DNA of 64,000 nt from NCBI GenBank assembly GCA_046726375.1, contig JBKPAJ010000062.1, forward strand, positions 1-64,000. Direction: 5' to 3'. Origin of the DNA: DASPWV01 sp046726375. GTDB taxonomy: Bacteria; Acidobacteriota; Vicinamibacteria; Vicinamibacterales; UBA2999. The position numbers and the translations under genes are program-made. Under the pieces are notes generated by a model, which was not told where the DNA came from, did not search any database, and saw nothing but the letters and a program-made list of their open reading frames with translations. Shown here one piece after another: positions 18,318 through 26,741 of the stretch; the stretch's first letter is position 1; every line of letters starts with the position of its first letter.

Positions 18318-20087
18318 ATGACTCTGCAATCTCGTTGTGCGGCCGCGGTCGCGGCCTTCCTCGTCTGCTCTGTCTCGGCCTCGGCCCAAACGCCGGCGGC
18401 TCCGCCCACAAACAGCACCGATTCGGCGCGTCAGGACACCCTCGTACGCGAGGCGGTCGCGCGCTACGAAGCGGGGCTTCAGCAACTCGAGACTACGCCC
18501 GACCCACAGCGCCCCGCCGGCACACCGGCGCCTGGCGGCATTCGCGAGCTGCGGCTCGCCGATGCCGTGCAGCTGGCGCTCGAGAAGAATCTCGACATCG
18601 CGGTCGAGCGTTTGAATCCGCAGTCGGTCGATTTGCAAATTGCCGCGGTAAAGAACCAGTACCGTCCGGTCGCATCCTCCACGATCGGCCAAAGCGCACT
18701 GATGCGGTTGCCGAACACCTTGTTGACCGGCGGTCAGCGCGTCAACAACGACACCACGCTCTACAACTTCGGGTTCAACCAGTCGCTCTCGAAATTCGGG
18801 GGCAATTACTCGCTGTCGTTCACCAACAGCCGCGTCGACACCACGGACGCGTTTGCGAACTTCAATCCTACCTACACCGCGGGTCTTCGCCTTGCCTACA
18901 CGCAGCCGCTGCTGCGCGGACTCTTGATTGACAACCTGCGCCAGCAACTGCTCGTCACGCAGATCAACCGCGAGATTTCGGAAGAGAACCTGCGCGGTAC
19001 CATCGCCACTACCATGGCCAACGTGCGCAGCGCGTATTGGGACCTCGTGTTTGCGCAGAATGCCGTCGATGTCGCGCAACGGGCCCTCGATCTCGCCGAC
19101 AAGCTCGTCGAAGACAACCGTGCACGCGTCGAAGTCGGCACGCTCGCGCCGCTCGATATCGTTCAGGCGGAAGCGGAAGCGGCCACACGCCGTCAGACGC
19201 TTGCAGCCGCCGAAGCAACCATGCAGACGGCGGAACTCGCGCTCAAGCGCTACATCGTGACCGGCACCGAGGACCCGCTGTGGCGGCAACAACTGCAGCC
19301 GATCGACCTGCCATCGCTCGATCCTGCTCCGACCGATATCGAGGGCGCGGTGCGGCGAGCGCTTGAACGCCGCACCGATCTGGTCAGCGCGCGCAAAAAT
19401 CTCGAGAGCAACGACGTCTCGATCAGATACTACAGGAATCAAAGTCTGCCCGCGGTTGATCTGATCAGCAGCTACGGCGCGCAGGGTATCGGTGGTACGC
19501 AATTCCAGCGTACCGGCGATAGATTGAACAGCGTCGTGACCGGTACGATTCCAGGCGGCTACGGTGACGCGTTGAACCTCTTGACGCGACGCGATTATCC
19601 CAACTGGAACTTGCAGGTGAACGTGTCCTACAACATCGGCGAGAGCCAGTCCGACGCTCAGTACGCACGCGCCCGCGTGCAGCGCTCGCAATCGCAGGCG
19701 CGTTTGCGGGCGCTCGAATTGCAGGTGGCCACCGAGGTCACCAATGCCGCGATCACGGTGCAAAGCAACTTGAAGCGCGTCGAGGCGGCGCAGGCCGCGC
19801 GCGAGCTGGCCGAGAAGCGCCTCGAAGCGGAACAAAGCAAGTTCGAGGTCGGCATGTCCACCAACTTCTTCGTCGTGCAGGCGCAGCGCGATCTGCGTGA
19901 CGCGCAAAACACCGAACTGCGAGCGCTCGCCGACTATCGCAAGTCGCTCGTCACGTTCGAGCGCGCCCAGGAGGCGCCCGCCGGCGGTGGTGCTGGCGGC
20001 GGTGGCGCGACGGCGGGCGGCACCGCGACGGCGGGCGGCACCACAGGGGGACAGGGAACTGCTGGGAACACGCAACAGCAGCAGTAA
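18318..20087 (+). CDS. TolC-family outer membrane efflux protein
   Basis: 589 residues. Start ATG 18318 is chosen because the signal peptide follows directly (SRCAAAVAAFLVCSVSASAQ); an upstream in-frame ATG would bury it. The body shows the duplicated outer membrane efflux repeat: ELRLADAVQLALEKNLDIAV opening the first half, long coiled-coil helices with AYWDLVFAQNAVDVAQRAL, and a second copy ending in LELQVATEVTNAAITVQSNL and NFFVVQAQRDLRDAQNTEL. The C-terminus is a ~40-residue Gly/Ala/Thr tail ending in four glutamines. It forms the outer channel for the pump encoded next. Confidence 0.9.
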   Translation: MTLQSRCAAAVAAFLVCSVSASAQTPAAPPTNSTDSARQDTLVREAVARYEAGLQQLETTPDPQRPAGTPAPGGIRELRLADAVQLALEKNLDIAVERLNPQSVDLQIAAVKNQYRPVASSTIGQSALMRLPNTLLTGGQRVNNDTTLYNFGFNQSLSKFGGNYSLSFTNSRVDTTDAFANFNPTYTAGLRLAYTQPLLRGLLIDNLRQQLLVTQINREISEENLRGTIATTMANVRSAYWDLVFAQNAVDVAQRALDLADKLVEDNRARVEVGTLAPLDIVQAEAEAATRRQTLAAAEATMQTAELALKRYIVTGTEDPLWRQQLQPIDLPSLDPAPTDIEGAVRRALERRTDLVSARKNLESNDVSIRYYRNQSLPAVDLISSYGAQGIGGTQFQRTGDRLNSVVTGTIPGGYGDALNLLTRRDYPNWNLQVNVSYNIGESQSDAQYARARVQRSQSQARLRALELQVATEVTNAAITVQSNLKRVEAAQAARELAEKRLEAEQSKFEVGMSTNFFVVQAQRDLRDAQNTELRALADYRKSLVTFERAQEAPAGGGAGGGGATAGGTATAGGTTGGQGTAGNTQQQQ

Positions 20088-20155
20088 TTCACGGGGTCGT
20101 GTTCCTCTGGACGGACCTTCGCGGAGTGAGGTGCGTTAAGATTGTTGGTTTTCAT

Positions 20156-21739
20156 ATGCGGAAATTTGTAGCGATTGGCGTCGTCGCCGTCCTTGTCGCC
20201 GGAGCGGCCGTCTACTTCGGATTCCTGCGGCGCGAGGAGGCAGCAGCGGCTGCCGGCACCCAGGCCGATGGCGGCCAACGTGACGGGCAAGGTGGTCGTG
20301 GCGGACGGGGCGGCGCACAAGGCCAGGGCGGAGTTCCGGGCGGGGGGTTTGGCGGCGGGATGGGCGGTCCGGGCGGCGGCTTCCGGCCTCCGATGACCGT
20401 GGAAATCACGAAGGTGTCGCGCGGCAACGTCTCGGCGTTATTGACCGTTGTAGGCAACCTGATCGGAGAGCAGACCGTCGACGTCGTCCCGCGGGCAGCC
20501 GGCCGCATCACGGCGCTCAGCGTCAAGCTCGGCGATCGCATTCGCCGGGGACAGGTGCTGGCGAAAATCGAGGATCGCGAGCTCGTCGAGCAGGTGCGCC
20601 AGGCGCAGGCCTCGCATCAGGTTGCGGAAGCCACGATTCGTCAGCGGGAGGCCGATCTCAATCTCGCGGAAACCAACGTCGAGCGCTCGCGCAATCTGTT
20701 CGGCCGTCAGTTGCTGCCCAAGCAGACGCTCGACGACTCCGAAGCGCGCTACATATCTGCGGTCGCGGCGCTCGACCTCGCGCGCGCCCAGCTCGCGCAA
20801 TCGGAGGCGCGACTCGAGGAGCTCAAGATCAACCTGGCCAACACCAACGTAATCTCTCCGGTGGATGGCTTCGTGAGCCGCCGTAATCTCGATGTTGGTG
20901 CCTTTGCCTCGCAAAACCAGCCGGTCGCGTCGGTGGTCGATATCTCGTCGCTCCGGCTCGTGGCCAACGTCGTGGAAAGGGATTTGAAAGCTGTCAACGT
21001 CGGCGACCGCGCGCAGGTCGAAGTGGACGCTTTCCCGGGCGAAAAGTTCAGCGGCCGTATCGCGCGCCTGGCGCCGGTGCTCGATCCATCGACGCGCACG
21101 GCGCCGATGGAAATCGAGATTCTCAATCCCCAGTTTCGACTCAAGCCCGGTATGTACGCGCGCGTCGATCTCACGGTCGAAGACAAGCAAAACGCGCTCG
21201 TCGTGCCGAAGATCGCGCTCATCGATTCGCAAGGCGAACGCGGCGTGTACCAGCCGAGCGAAGACGGCCGCGCGAAGTTCAAGGCGGTCAAGGTTGGGAT
21301 CGAGAACAACGATCAGGCCGAAATCCTCGAGGGCCTGACTGAGGGTGAAGTGATCGTTTCAACGGGCGCGAGCGCGCTTCGCCGCGACGATCAATTGGTG
21401 ATTGCCGGCGGGGCCTCCGGCGGGCCGGGCGGCCGCGGCGGACGTGGCGGACGCGGCAATCGCGGCGAAGGATCCGGCGCGTCAGGCGGCCGCGGAACGC
21501 CGTCTGATCCTGGCGCGGGCGCAGGTGCGGCGGGCGCCCTTGGACAGCGCCAACCGGGCCAGGGGTTGACGCGGCCCGAGGGTCAGCCCGGTGAGGGAAT
21601 TCAACGCGGTGATGGACAACGCGGCGGTCGCGGTCGCGGGCAGCGTCCGGAAGGCAGCGGGCAGCAGGACGGACAAAATCCCGCCGGCCGGCGTCCGCCT
21701 CAAAGCCAGAGCCTCGAGCAACAGCGACCAATAGCGTGA
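20156..21739 (+). CDS. RND efflux periplasmic adaptor (membrane fusion protein)
   Basis: 527 residues from ATG 20156 (MRKFVAIGVVAVLVAGAAVY, one membrane anchor). A Gly/Gln/Arg-rich spacer follows (about 40-80), then the HlyD-type body: lipoyl half GRITALSVKLGDRIRRGQVL, a coiled coil with ARAQLAQSEARLEELKI, the second lipoyl half NTNVISPVDGFVSRRNLDVG, and the barrel with RVDLTVEDKQNALVVPKIAL. After residue ~420 comes a ~105-residue Gly/Arg/Gln-rich tail that is not part of the family. It links the inner membrane pump to TolC. The heptamer repeat begins at its stop codon. Confidence 0.9.
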   Translation: MRKFVAIGVVAVLVAGAAVYFGFLRREEAAAAAGTQADGGQRDGQGGRGGRGGAQGQGGVPGGGFGGGMGGPGGGFRPPMTVEITKVSRGNVSALLTVVGNLIGEQTVDVVPRAAGRITALSVKLGDRIRRGQVLAKIEDRELVEQVRQAQASHQVAEATIRQREADLNLAETNVERSRNLFGRQLLPKQTLDDSEARYISAVAALDLARAQLAQSEARLEELKINLANTNVISPVDGFVSRRNLDVGAFASQNQPVASVVDISSLRLVANVVERDLKAVNVGDRAQVEVDAFPGEKFSGRIARLAPVLDPSTRTAPMEIEILNPQFRLKPGMYARVDLTVEDKQNALVVPKIALIDSQGERGVYQPSEDGRAKFKAVKVGIENNDQAEILEGLTEGEVIVSTGASALRRDDQLVIAGGASGGPGGRGGRGGRGNRGEGSGASGGRGTPSDPGAGAGAAGALGQRQPGQGLTRPEGQPGEGIQRGDGQRGGRGRGQRPEGSGQQDGQNPAGRRPPQSQSLEQQRPIA

Positions 21740-21877
21740 GTTCAAAGTTCAAAGTTAGTTGGGGAAGTTAACGAGTTGAGTTGGCAAGGTCAGTTGCGAA
21801 GTAGTTGGAACGACTTGTTCGAACTTACAACTTTCAACTTGGAACTAACTTTTAACGTTGAACTTTGAACTGTAACT
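21739..21877. repeat. AGTTCAA heptamer repeat, third (degenerate) locus
   Basis: Two clean AGTTCAA units follow the adaptor stop at once. A degenerate middle has several AGTTG/GAACTT words, and the inverted arm (GTTGAACTTTGAACTGTAAC) ends at 21877. The element fills the gap inside the efflux operon; the pump Shine-Dalgarno (CGGAGA) comes just after it. Confidence 0.8.
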
Positions 21878-21892
21878 GGTATCGGAGACTCC

Positions 21893-24800
21893 ATGAGCAT
21901 TCCTCGCCTCGCCATCCATCGCCCGGTTACGATGTTCATGATCAGCTTCGTCGTGATCCTGCTGGGCGCTATCTCGCTGGGTCGACTGCCGGTGGACCTG
22001 ATGCCTGAAAGCGAATTCCCGAGCATCACGGTCCGCGTCAACTATCAGGGTGTCGGCCCGCTGGAAATGGAGGAGCTCGTGACGCGGCCGGTCGAACAAG
22101 CCGTGTCGGCGATCGCTGGTCTCGAACAGGTCAATTCGACTTCGTCGGAGGGCAACAGCAACGTCCGGCTGCAGTTCGCCTGGGGCACGGATTTGAGCGA
22201 AGCGGCAGACGAGGTCCGCACCCGAATCGATCGCATCCGCGCTCGCCTCCCAGAGGACGCGGACGCGCCGACCGTGTTCAAGTTCGACTCCAACGCGATG
22301 CCGATCATGGGCATCGGCGTCGAAGGCGACTACGATCCCGTCACGTTGCGTGAGATGGCGCAAAACGAGCTGTCGCCGCGCCTGGAGCGTGCCGAGGGTG
22401 TCGCGTCGGTCACGATCGACGGCGGCCTGCGACGTCAGATTCGTGTCGATCTGTCGAAGGAACGTGTCACGGCGATGAATCTGCCGGTCGATCGCATCGT
22501 GCAGTCGATCCGATCGGAGAACGAGAACATCCCGCTCGGCGAAGTTGAAGACGCGGACCGCCGGTTCCTGCTGCGCAGCCCGGGTCAGTACAAGGACATC
22601 GACGACATCAAGAACCTGATCGTCTTCACGCGCGGCGACGTGCCGGTGCCGGTGTACCTGAAAGACATTGCCAACGTGTATGACGGCACCGAGGACCGCC
22701 GCAACGTCACGCGCATCAACGGCCGGCCTGGCGTGCGCATGCGTGTCCAGAAGCAGTCGGGCAAGAACACGGTGCTGGTTGCGCAGGCCGTGAAGAGGGA
22801 AATCGAGCGCATCAACCAGGAAGTGCCCGGCGTGCGCCTGTCGGTGCTCGACGATCAGTCCAAGTTCATCGAGCGCGCGATCAACAGCGTGAAGGAGCAC
22901 GCGGCGATCGGCTGCGTCCTGGTCGTGGTGATCATCTTTCTGTTCCTTCGCAACGTGCGGTCGACGATGATCATCTGCACGTCGATTCCGATCTCCGTGA
23001 TCGGCACGTTCGCGCTGCTCTACTTCGGCGGCTACACGCTCAACACGATGACCTTCGGCGGTCTTGCGCTTGGCATCGGCATGATCGTGGACGCGGCGAT
23101 CGTCGTGCTCGAGAACACGTATCGCCATCTCGAGATGGGCAAAGACCGGATGACGGCGGCCATCGACGGCAGCGAAGAGGTATGGTCGGCGATTCTCGCT
23201 TCGACGCTGACGCATATCGCCGTGTTCGTGCCGATGCTCTTCCTCACCGGAGTGTCGAGCATCATGTTCGGTCAGCTCGCGGCCGTGGTCTCGTTCTCGC
23301 TGGCGATGTCGCTCTTCGTCGCGGTCACGATCGTTCCGGTGCTGTGCTCGCGCTTCCTGGATCCGCCGGATCACGGTGAAGGCCGCAAGGGCGTGCTCGG
23401 CTCGGTCTATCGGTTCAGCGATCACGTGCTCGTCGGCATCGACCGGCTCTACGCGCGCTTCCTGCACGCCGCGCTCGCGCACCGGCCGACGGTGTTTGCC
23501 ACCGGCGCGGTGCTGTTCGCGATTGCCCTCGTGCTCCTGCAGCGCGTCGGTTTCGAGCTGCAACCCATCACGGATGAAGGCGAAGTGACGGTGGACGCCG
23601 AACTCGCGGTAGGCACGCGGATCGAGCGCACCGAAGAAGTGTTGATTCTGCTCGAGGAGCGCATCCGCGAGCTCGTGCCCGAGGCGACGATGCTCATCAC
23701 CTCGGCCAACGGCGGAGGCGGGATGGGCGGCGGCGGCTTCGGCGGCGGTGGCAACCGCGGCAACGTCAACGTTCGTCTGGTGCCGAAAGACGAGCGCCGA
23801 CGCTCGAGCGAGCAGATTGCCATGGCGCTGCGCCGGGATCTGGCAGGGTTGCCTGGCGTGATTGTGCGCGCGCGACCGTCCGGCGGTCAGCAGATGCGCG
23901 GCATGCCCGGCGGCGGCGGACAGAATCAGGACGGCCGGTTCGCGGTGGAAATCCGGGGTCACGATCTCGAGGAATCGCGGCGGGTCGCGCAGGACGTGAA
24001 AACGCTGCTCGATTCCACGCCTGGCATCGCCGACTCGCGCGTGGGCCGCGAGGAGGGGCGGCCCGAGATCGCCGTCATCGTCGACCGCGACAAAGCAGCG
24101 CTGTTCGGGATGACCGTCACGGGGGTGGCCAATACGATCCGGACGAATCTCGCCGGCACGCAGGCGGCGATGTTCCGCGAGGGCGGCAACGAGTACCCGA
24201 TCGTCGTCCGCCTGCGCGAAGAGGATCGCAACGAGCTCGCGTCGGTCGGCGATGTGTTGATCGACACGCCCAAAGGGCAGGTGCTGCCCGCGCGCAGCGT
24301 CATGGCGACCTCGCGCGAACAGGGTCCGGTGCAGATCGAGCGCAAGAACCAGGAGCGCATCCAGCGTGTGAACGCCGAGGTTGAGACCACGCTCAGCCAA
24401 GCCGTGGATGCGGTCCGCGCTCGTCTGGGCGAGTTGCAGCTGCCGCGCGAATTCTCGGCCGGCTTCGGCAACGAGGTCGAGGAGCAGGCGCGTTCGTTCC
24501 GCGAGCTGCAGCTCGTGCTGATTCTCGCGATCGTGCTCGTCTACACCGTGATGGCGTCGCAGTACGAGTCGCTGCGCGACCCGTTCATCATCATGTTCTC
24601 GATTCCGCTCGCGGCCATCGGCGTGGTCGGTGCGCTTCTGCTGACGAATACGCCGTTCAGCATGCAGGCTTACATCGGAGTCATCATGCTGGCCGGCATC
24701 GTCGTGAGTAACGCGATTCTGCTGGTCGATTACGCCAACACGCTGCGGCACCGCGACAAGATGCCCGTCCGCCCGGCCATCGAGACCGCGGGACGGCACC

Positions 24801-25036
24801 GCCTGCGACCGATTCTGATGACGGCGGGCTGCACCATGCTGGGTCTGGTGCCGATGTCGCTGGGGATCGGCGAAGGCTCCGAGCTGCAGGTGCCGCTCGC
24901 GCGCGTCGTCATCGGCGGCCTGCTCACGTCGACGTTGATCACGCTGGTCTTCGTGCCGGCGATGTACACGTTGTTCGAGGAAGGCTGGCGCGGCATTTTT
25001 AAGCGCGCTCAGCCTGCCGGCGGAACCGCGCAGTAG
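21893..25036 (+). CDS. RND-family efflux pump, inner membrane subunit
   Basis: 1047 residues, full length for a proton-driven AcrB/HAE1-type exporter. Start ATG 21893 has GGAG six bases upstream. Seen: TM1 with IHRPVTMFMISFVVILLG, the porter domain, TM2-6 with GLALGIGMIVDAAIVVLEN (the intramembrane Asp relay), the second half with GEVTVDAELAVGTRIERTEE, and TM10-12 with MLAGIVVSNAILLVDYANTL. Two glycine-rich inserts (about 602-620 and 668-679) occur in the second porter half, matching Gly-rich tails on the neighbouring adaptor and TolC. Substrate unknown; the sequence is closer to broad-specificity drug exporters than to the metal (CusA) type. Confidence 0.93.
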   Translation: MSIPRLAIHRPVTMFMISFVVILLGAISLGRLPVDLMPESEFPSITVRVNYQGVGPLEMEELVTRPVEQAVSAIAGLEQVNSTSSEGNSNVRLQFAWGTDLSEAADEVRTRIDRIRARLPEDADAPTVFKFDSNAMPIMGIGVEGDYDPVTLREMAQNELSPRLERAEGVASVTIDGGLRRQIRVDLSKERVTAMNLPVDRIVQSIRSENENIPLGEVEDADRRFLLRSPGQYKDIDDIKNLIVFTRGDVPVPVYLKDIANVYDGTEDRRNVTRINGRPGVRMRVQKQSGKNTVLVAQAVKREIERINQEVPGVRLSVLDDQSKFIERAINSVKEHAAIGCVLVVVIIFLFLRNVRSTMIICTSIPISVIGTFALLYFGGYTLNTMTFGGLALGIGMIVDAAIVVLENTYRHLEMGKDRMTAAIDGSEEVWSAILASTLTHIAVFVPMLFLTGVSSIMFGQLAAVVSFSLAMSLFVAVTIVPVLCSRFLDPPDHGEGRKGVLGSVYRFSDHVLVGIDRLYARFLHAALAHRPTVFATGAVLFAIALVLLQRVGFELQPITDEGEVTVDAELAVGTRIERTEEVLILLEERIRELVPEATMLITSANGGGGMGGGGFGGGGNRGNVNVRLVPKDERRRSSEQIAMALRRDLAGLPGVIVRARPSGGQQMRGMPGGGGQNQDGRFAVEIRGHDLEESRRVAQDVKTLLDSTPGIADSRVGREEGRPEIAVIVDRDKAALFGMTVTGVANTIRTNLAGTQAAMFREGGNEYPIVVRLREEDRNELASVGDVLIDTPKGQVLPARSVMATSREQGPVQIERKNQERIQRVNAEVETTLSQAVDAVRARLGELQLPREFSAGFGNEVEEQARSFRELQLVLILAIVLVYTVMASQYESLRDPFIIMFSIPLAAIGVVGALLLTNTPFSMQAYIGVIMLAGIVVSNAILLVDYANTLRHRDKMPVRPAIETAGRHRLRPILMTAGCTMLGLVPMSLGIGEGSELQVPLARVVIGGLLTSTLITLVFVPAMYTLFEEGWRGIFKRAQPAGGTAQ

Positions 25037-25110
25037 AACCAAGAGCGAGAACCAAGAACGAAATCTCGCCCAGCCCGAAGCTCGAACCGTTGAGCGAGCG
25101 AAGGCCGGAC

Positions 25111-25602
25111 CTACGAACCGTCGATTGGCACCTGTCGACTGTCGCGTCGCGACGCACGGCGAAGAAACAAGTCGCGAATTGTCGTGCCGGTGATCGGCTC
25201 CACCCAATCGGGGGCGAGTTCCACCAACGGCTCCAGCACGAATAGCCGTTCGCGAAATCGTGGATGAGGAACCAGCAAACGGGGTTCCTCGATCACCTCA
25301 TCCCCGTAGAGAATCAAATCGAGATCGAGTGTGCGCGCCGCTCCGGCGTACGGCCGCTGGCGGCCGCGCTCGTTCTCAATCGCAAGGAGCCGCTGCAGCA
25401 GTTCGCCCGCAGAAAGCGCTGTCTCGCCAATCGCCGCGGCGTTGAGAAAGCGCGCCTGCCCGGCGACGCCCACCGGCTCTGTTTCGTGAAATGAGGAGAG
25501 ACGAAACCCGGCGAGGAATTCGCGCAGCCGACCGGCGGCAAATGTCAGGTGGGCGACACGATCGCCAAGATTGCTGCCAAGCGCTATCGCGACAGGAGGC
25601 AT
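25111..25602 (-). CDS. folK: 2-amino-4-hydroxy-6-hydroxymethyldihydropteridine pyrophosphokinase
   Basis: HPPK transfers pyrophosphate from ATP to the pterin in folate synthesis. 163 residues, the usual length. Seen: IALGSNLGDRVAHL at the N-terminus, the substrate block FLNAAAIGETALSA, NERGRQRPYAGAARTLDLDL with the metal-binding DLDL, and LVPHPRFRERLFVL. folB and folP are not adjacent. ATG 25602 follows directly on a heptamer repeat whose GAGAGCT units may serve as the ribosome-binding site. Confidence 0.94.
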   Translation of the reverse strand: MPPVAIALGSNLGDRVAHLTFAAGRLREFLAGFRLSSFHETEPVGVAGQARFLNAAAIGETALSAGELLQRLLAIENERGRQRPYAGAARTLDLDLILYGDEVIEEPRLLVPHPRFRERLFVLEPLVELAPDWVEPITGTTIRDLFLRRASRRDSRQVPIDGS

Positions 25603-25698
25603 TCAGCTCTCAGCTCTCGGCTCTCAGCTCTCAGCGCGGAGCTTTCAGCTTTACAAGTGCTTTTGCTGACAGCTGAAAGCTGAGCGCTGACCGCTGAA
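25603..25698. repeat. CAGCTCT/GCTGANN heptamer repeat filling the folK leader
   Basis: Left half has about five tandem CAGCTCT-type heptamers (25604-25640); right half has four GCTGANN heptamers (about 25671-25698) in roughly the inverted sense. The element spans exactly from the upstream gene stop (25699) to the folK ATG (25602). The word is unrelated to AGTTCAA, but the 7 bp period and fold-back arrangement are the same. Confidence 0.8.
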
Positions 25699-26193
25699 CT
25701 AGTCCCCAACCCATCGATCGGCGAGGACCTTGCCGCGCCGTTCGTGAATGGTCATCGGCTTTCCGATGATGTCGGTGCGTCCCTGAGATGCCTGTTCGAA
25801 CAATCGCTCATGCTCGAGCATCTCGCCGAGGATGACGCGCAGCATGCCCTGATGGCGCGCGTGCGTCACCTGCTCGATGCGCTCGCGCCACTTGTCGACG
25901 AACTGCTTGTTGCGGCGCGCGTCCTCGCCCGCGAGTTCGAGGACGGCCGCGGCGCCTTTGCGCGACGGCTTCACGTCCTCGGCCGCCGGCGTGGCCGGCA
26001 GTTCGGCGCCGAGATCAACGAGCGCGTGCTGTAGCCAGGAGATATACGTTTCCTCCCGGCTGATGACGTTTTGGTAGGCGTTGTTGACGTCGTAATCGGT
26101 GACAAATCGTGCTGCCGCCTCGTGACGCATCAAGAGCGCGAGCCGTTCGACGTAAAACTCCTGCAGCAGCTGTTGCAGTTCGGTTGGAGTCAC
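25699..26193 (-). CDS. Conserved alpha-helical protein, possibly ferritin-like
   Basis: 164 residues from GTG 26193, which starts 11 bases after the DksA-type stop; a longer in-frame start would overlap that gene. The protein is nearly all helix: LLQEFYVERLALLMRHEAAA, then ISREETYISWLQHALVDLG and LRVILGEMLEHERLFEQ. The spaced Glu and His residues could be ferritin/rubrerythrin-like metal ligands, but I could not match the strict motif. No signal peptide or membrane segment. Co-transcribed with the zinc-finger gene upstream. Function unknown. Confidence 0.6.
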   Translation of the reverse strand: MTPTELQQLLQEFYVERLALLMRHEAAARFVTDYDVNNAYQNVISREETYISWLQHALVDLGAELPATPAAEDVKPSRKGAAAVLELAGEDARRNKQFVDKWRERIEQVTHARHQGMLRVILGEMLEHERLFEQASQGRTDIIGKPMTIHERRGKVLADRWVGD

Positions 26194-26204
26194 GCCTGCT
26201 GCTG

Positions 26205-26543
26205 TCAGCCTTTCTGTTTTTCCTTGCAGGTGATGCACACCCGCGTCCATGGAATCGCGTTCAAGCGCGCCTCGGCGATCGGCTCGCCGCAGTCGCGACA
26301 GATTCCAAACGTGCCTTTTTCGATGCGCGTGAGCGCTTCGTCGATGGCCTGCAGAATTTTGGCGTCGGTCTGTTTGAGGCGCAGCTGAATGTGCACCTCG
26401 TTGTTGCCGGCGGCCTGATCGGCCATGTCCCCCTGACGCCCGTTGTTGTGCTCCATCGAGGTTTGCAGGGGGCGCAAGCCAGCGGTCTGCTCGAGTTCAG
26501 CCCGCTTTGTCAGCAGGGCGTCGCGGTAGGTCGCAACGTTCAT
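26205..26543 (-). CDS. DksA/TraR-family zinc-finger protein
   Basis: 112 residues. The C-terminal four-cysteine zinc finger is complete (CRDCGEPIAEARLNAIPWTR followed by CITCK), preceded by a coiled coil with QTDAKILQAIDEALTRIEKG. Proteins of this family bind the RNA polymerase secondary channel and, with ppGpp, adjust transcription initiation. I chose ATG 26543 because GGGAG lies nine bases upstream; an in-frame GTG two codons earlier is too close to it. It is shorter than E. coli DksA (151), so it may be a DksA paralogue rather than the orthologue. Confidence 0.85.
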   Translation of the reverse strand: MNVATYRDALLTKRAELEQTAGLRPLQTSMEHNNGRQGDMADQAAGNNEVHIQLRLKQTDAKILQAIDEALTRIEKGTFGICRDCGEPIAEARLNAIPWTRVCITCKEKQKG

Positions 26544-26675
26544 CTTCACTTACTCCCACTGCCCGGCGCACGCCGGACAAGCTAAGAGGTCATCATAGCA
26601 CGCCGCTTGGTCGAGGATGTCCGCCGAGGCGAGCCCCAGATGAACACAGTGGCCAGAAGTCAGTATCCGCCTTTT

Positions 26676-26741
26676 ATCTGCGTTTCATCTGCGTTCCCAT
26701 CTTTTCTCATCTGCGTTCCCATCTGCGTTCCACCCGCGTCC
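26676..26741. repeat. ATCTGCGTTCCC short-period tandem repeat
   Basis: Four copies of ATCTGCGTT with a 10-12 base spacing, ending directly at the permease stop codon (26742-26744) and lying in its 3' gap toward the DksA-type gene. There is no inverted partner, unlike the heptamer loci. Confidence 0.7.

Noticed and set aside
21845..25207. 1120-residue open frame on the minus strand opposite the RND pump
   Set aside because: Its sequence is rich in Arg, His and Asp as expected for an antisense frame. The plus strand carries the complete pump.
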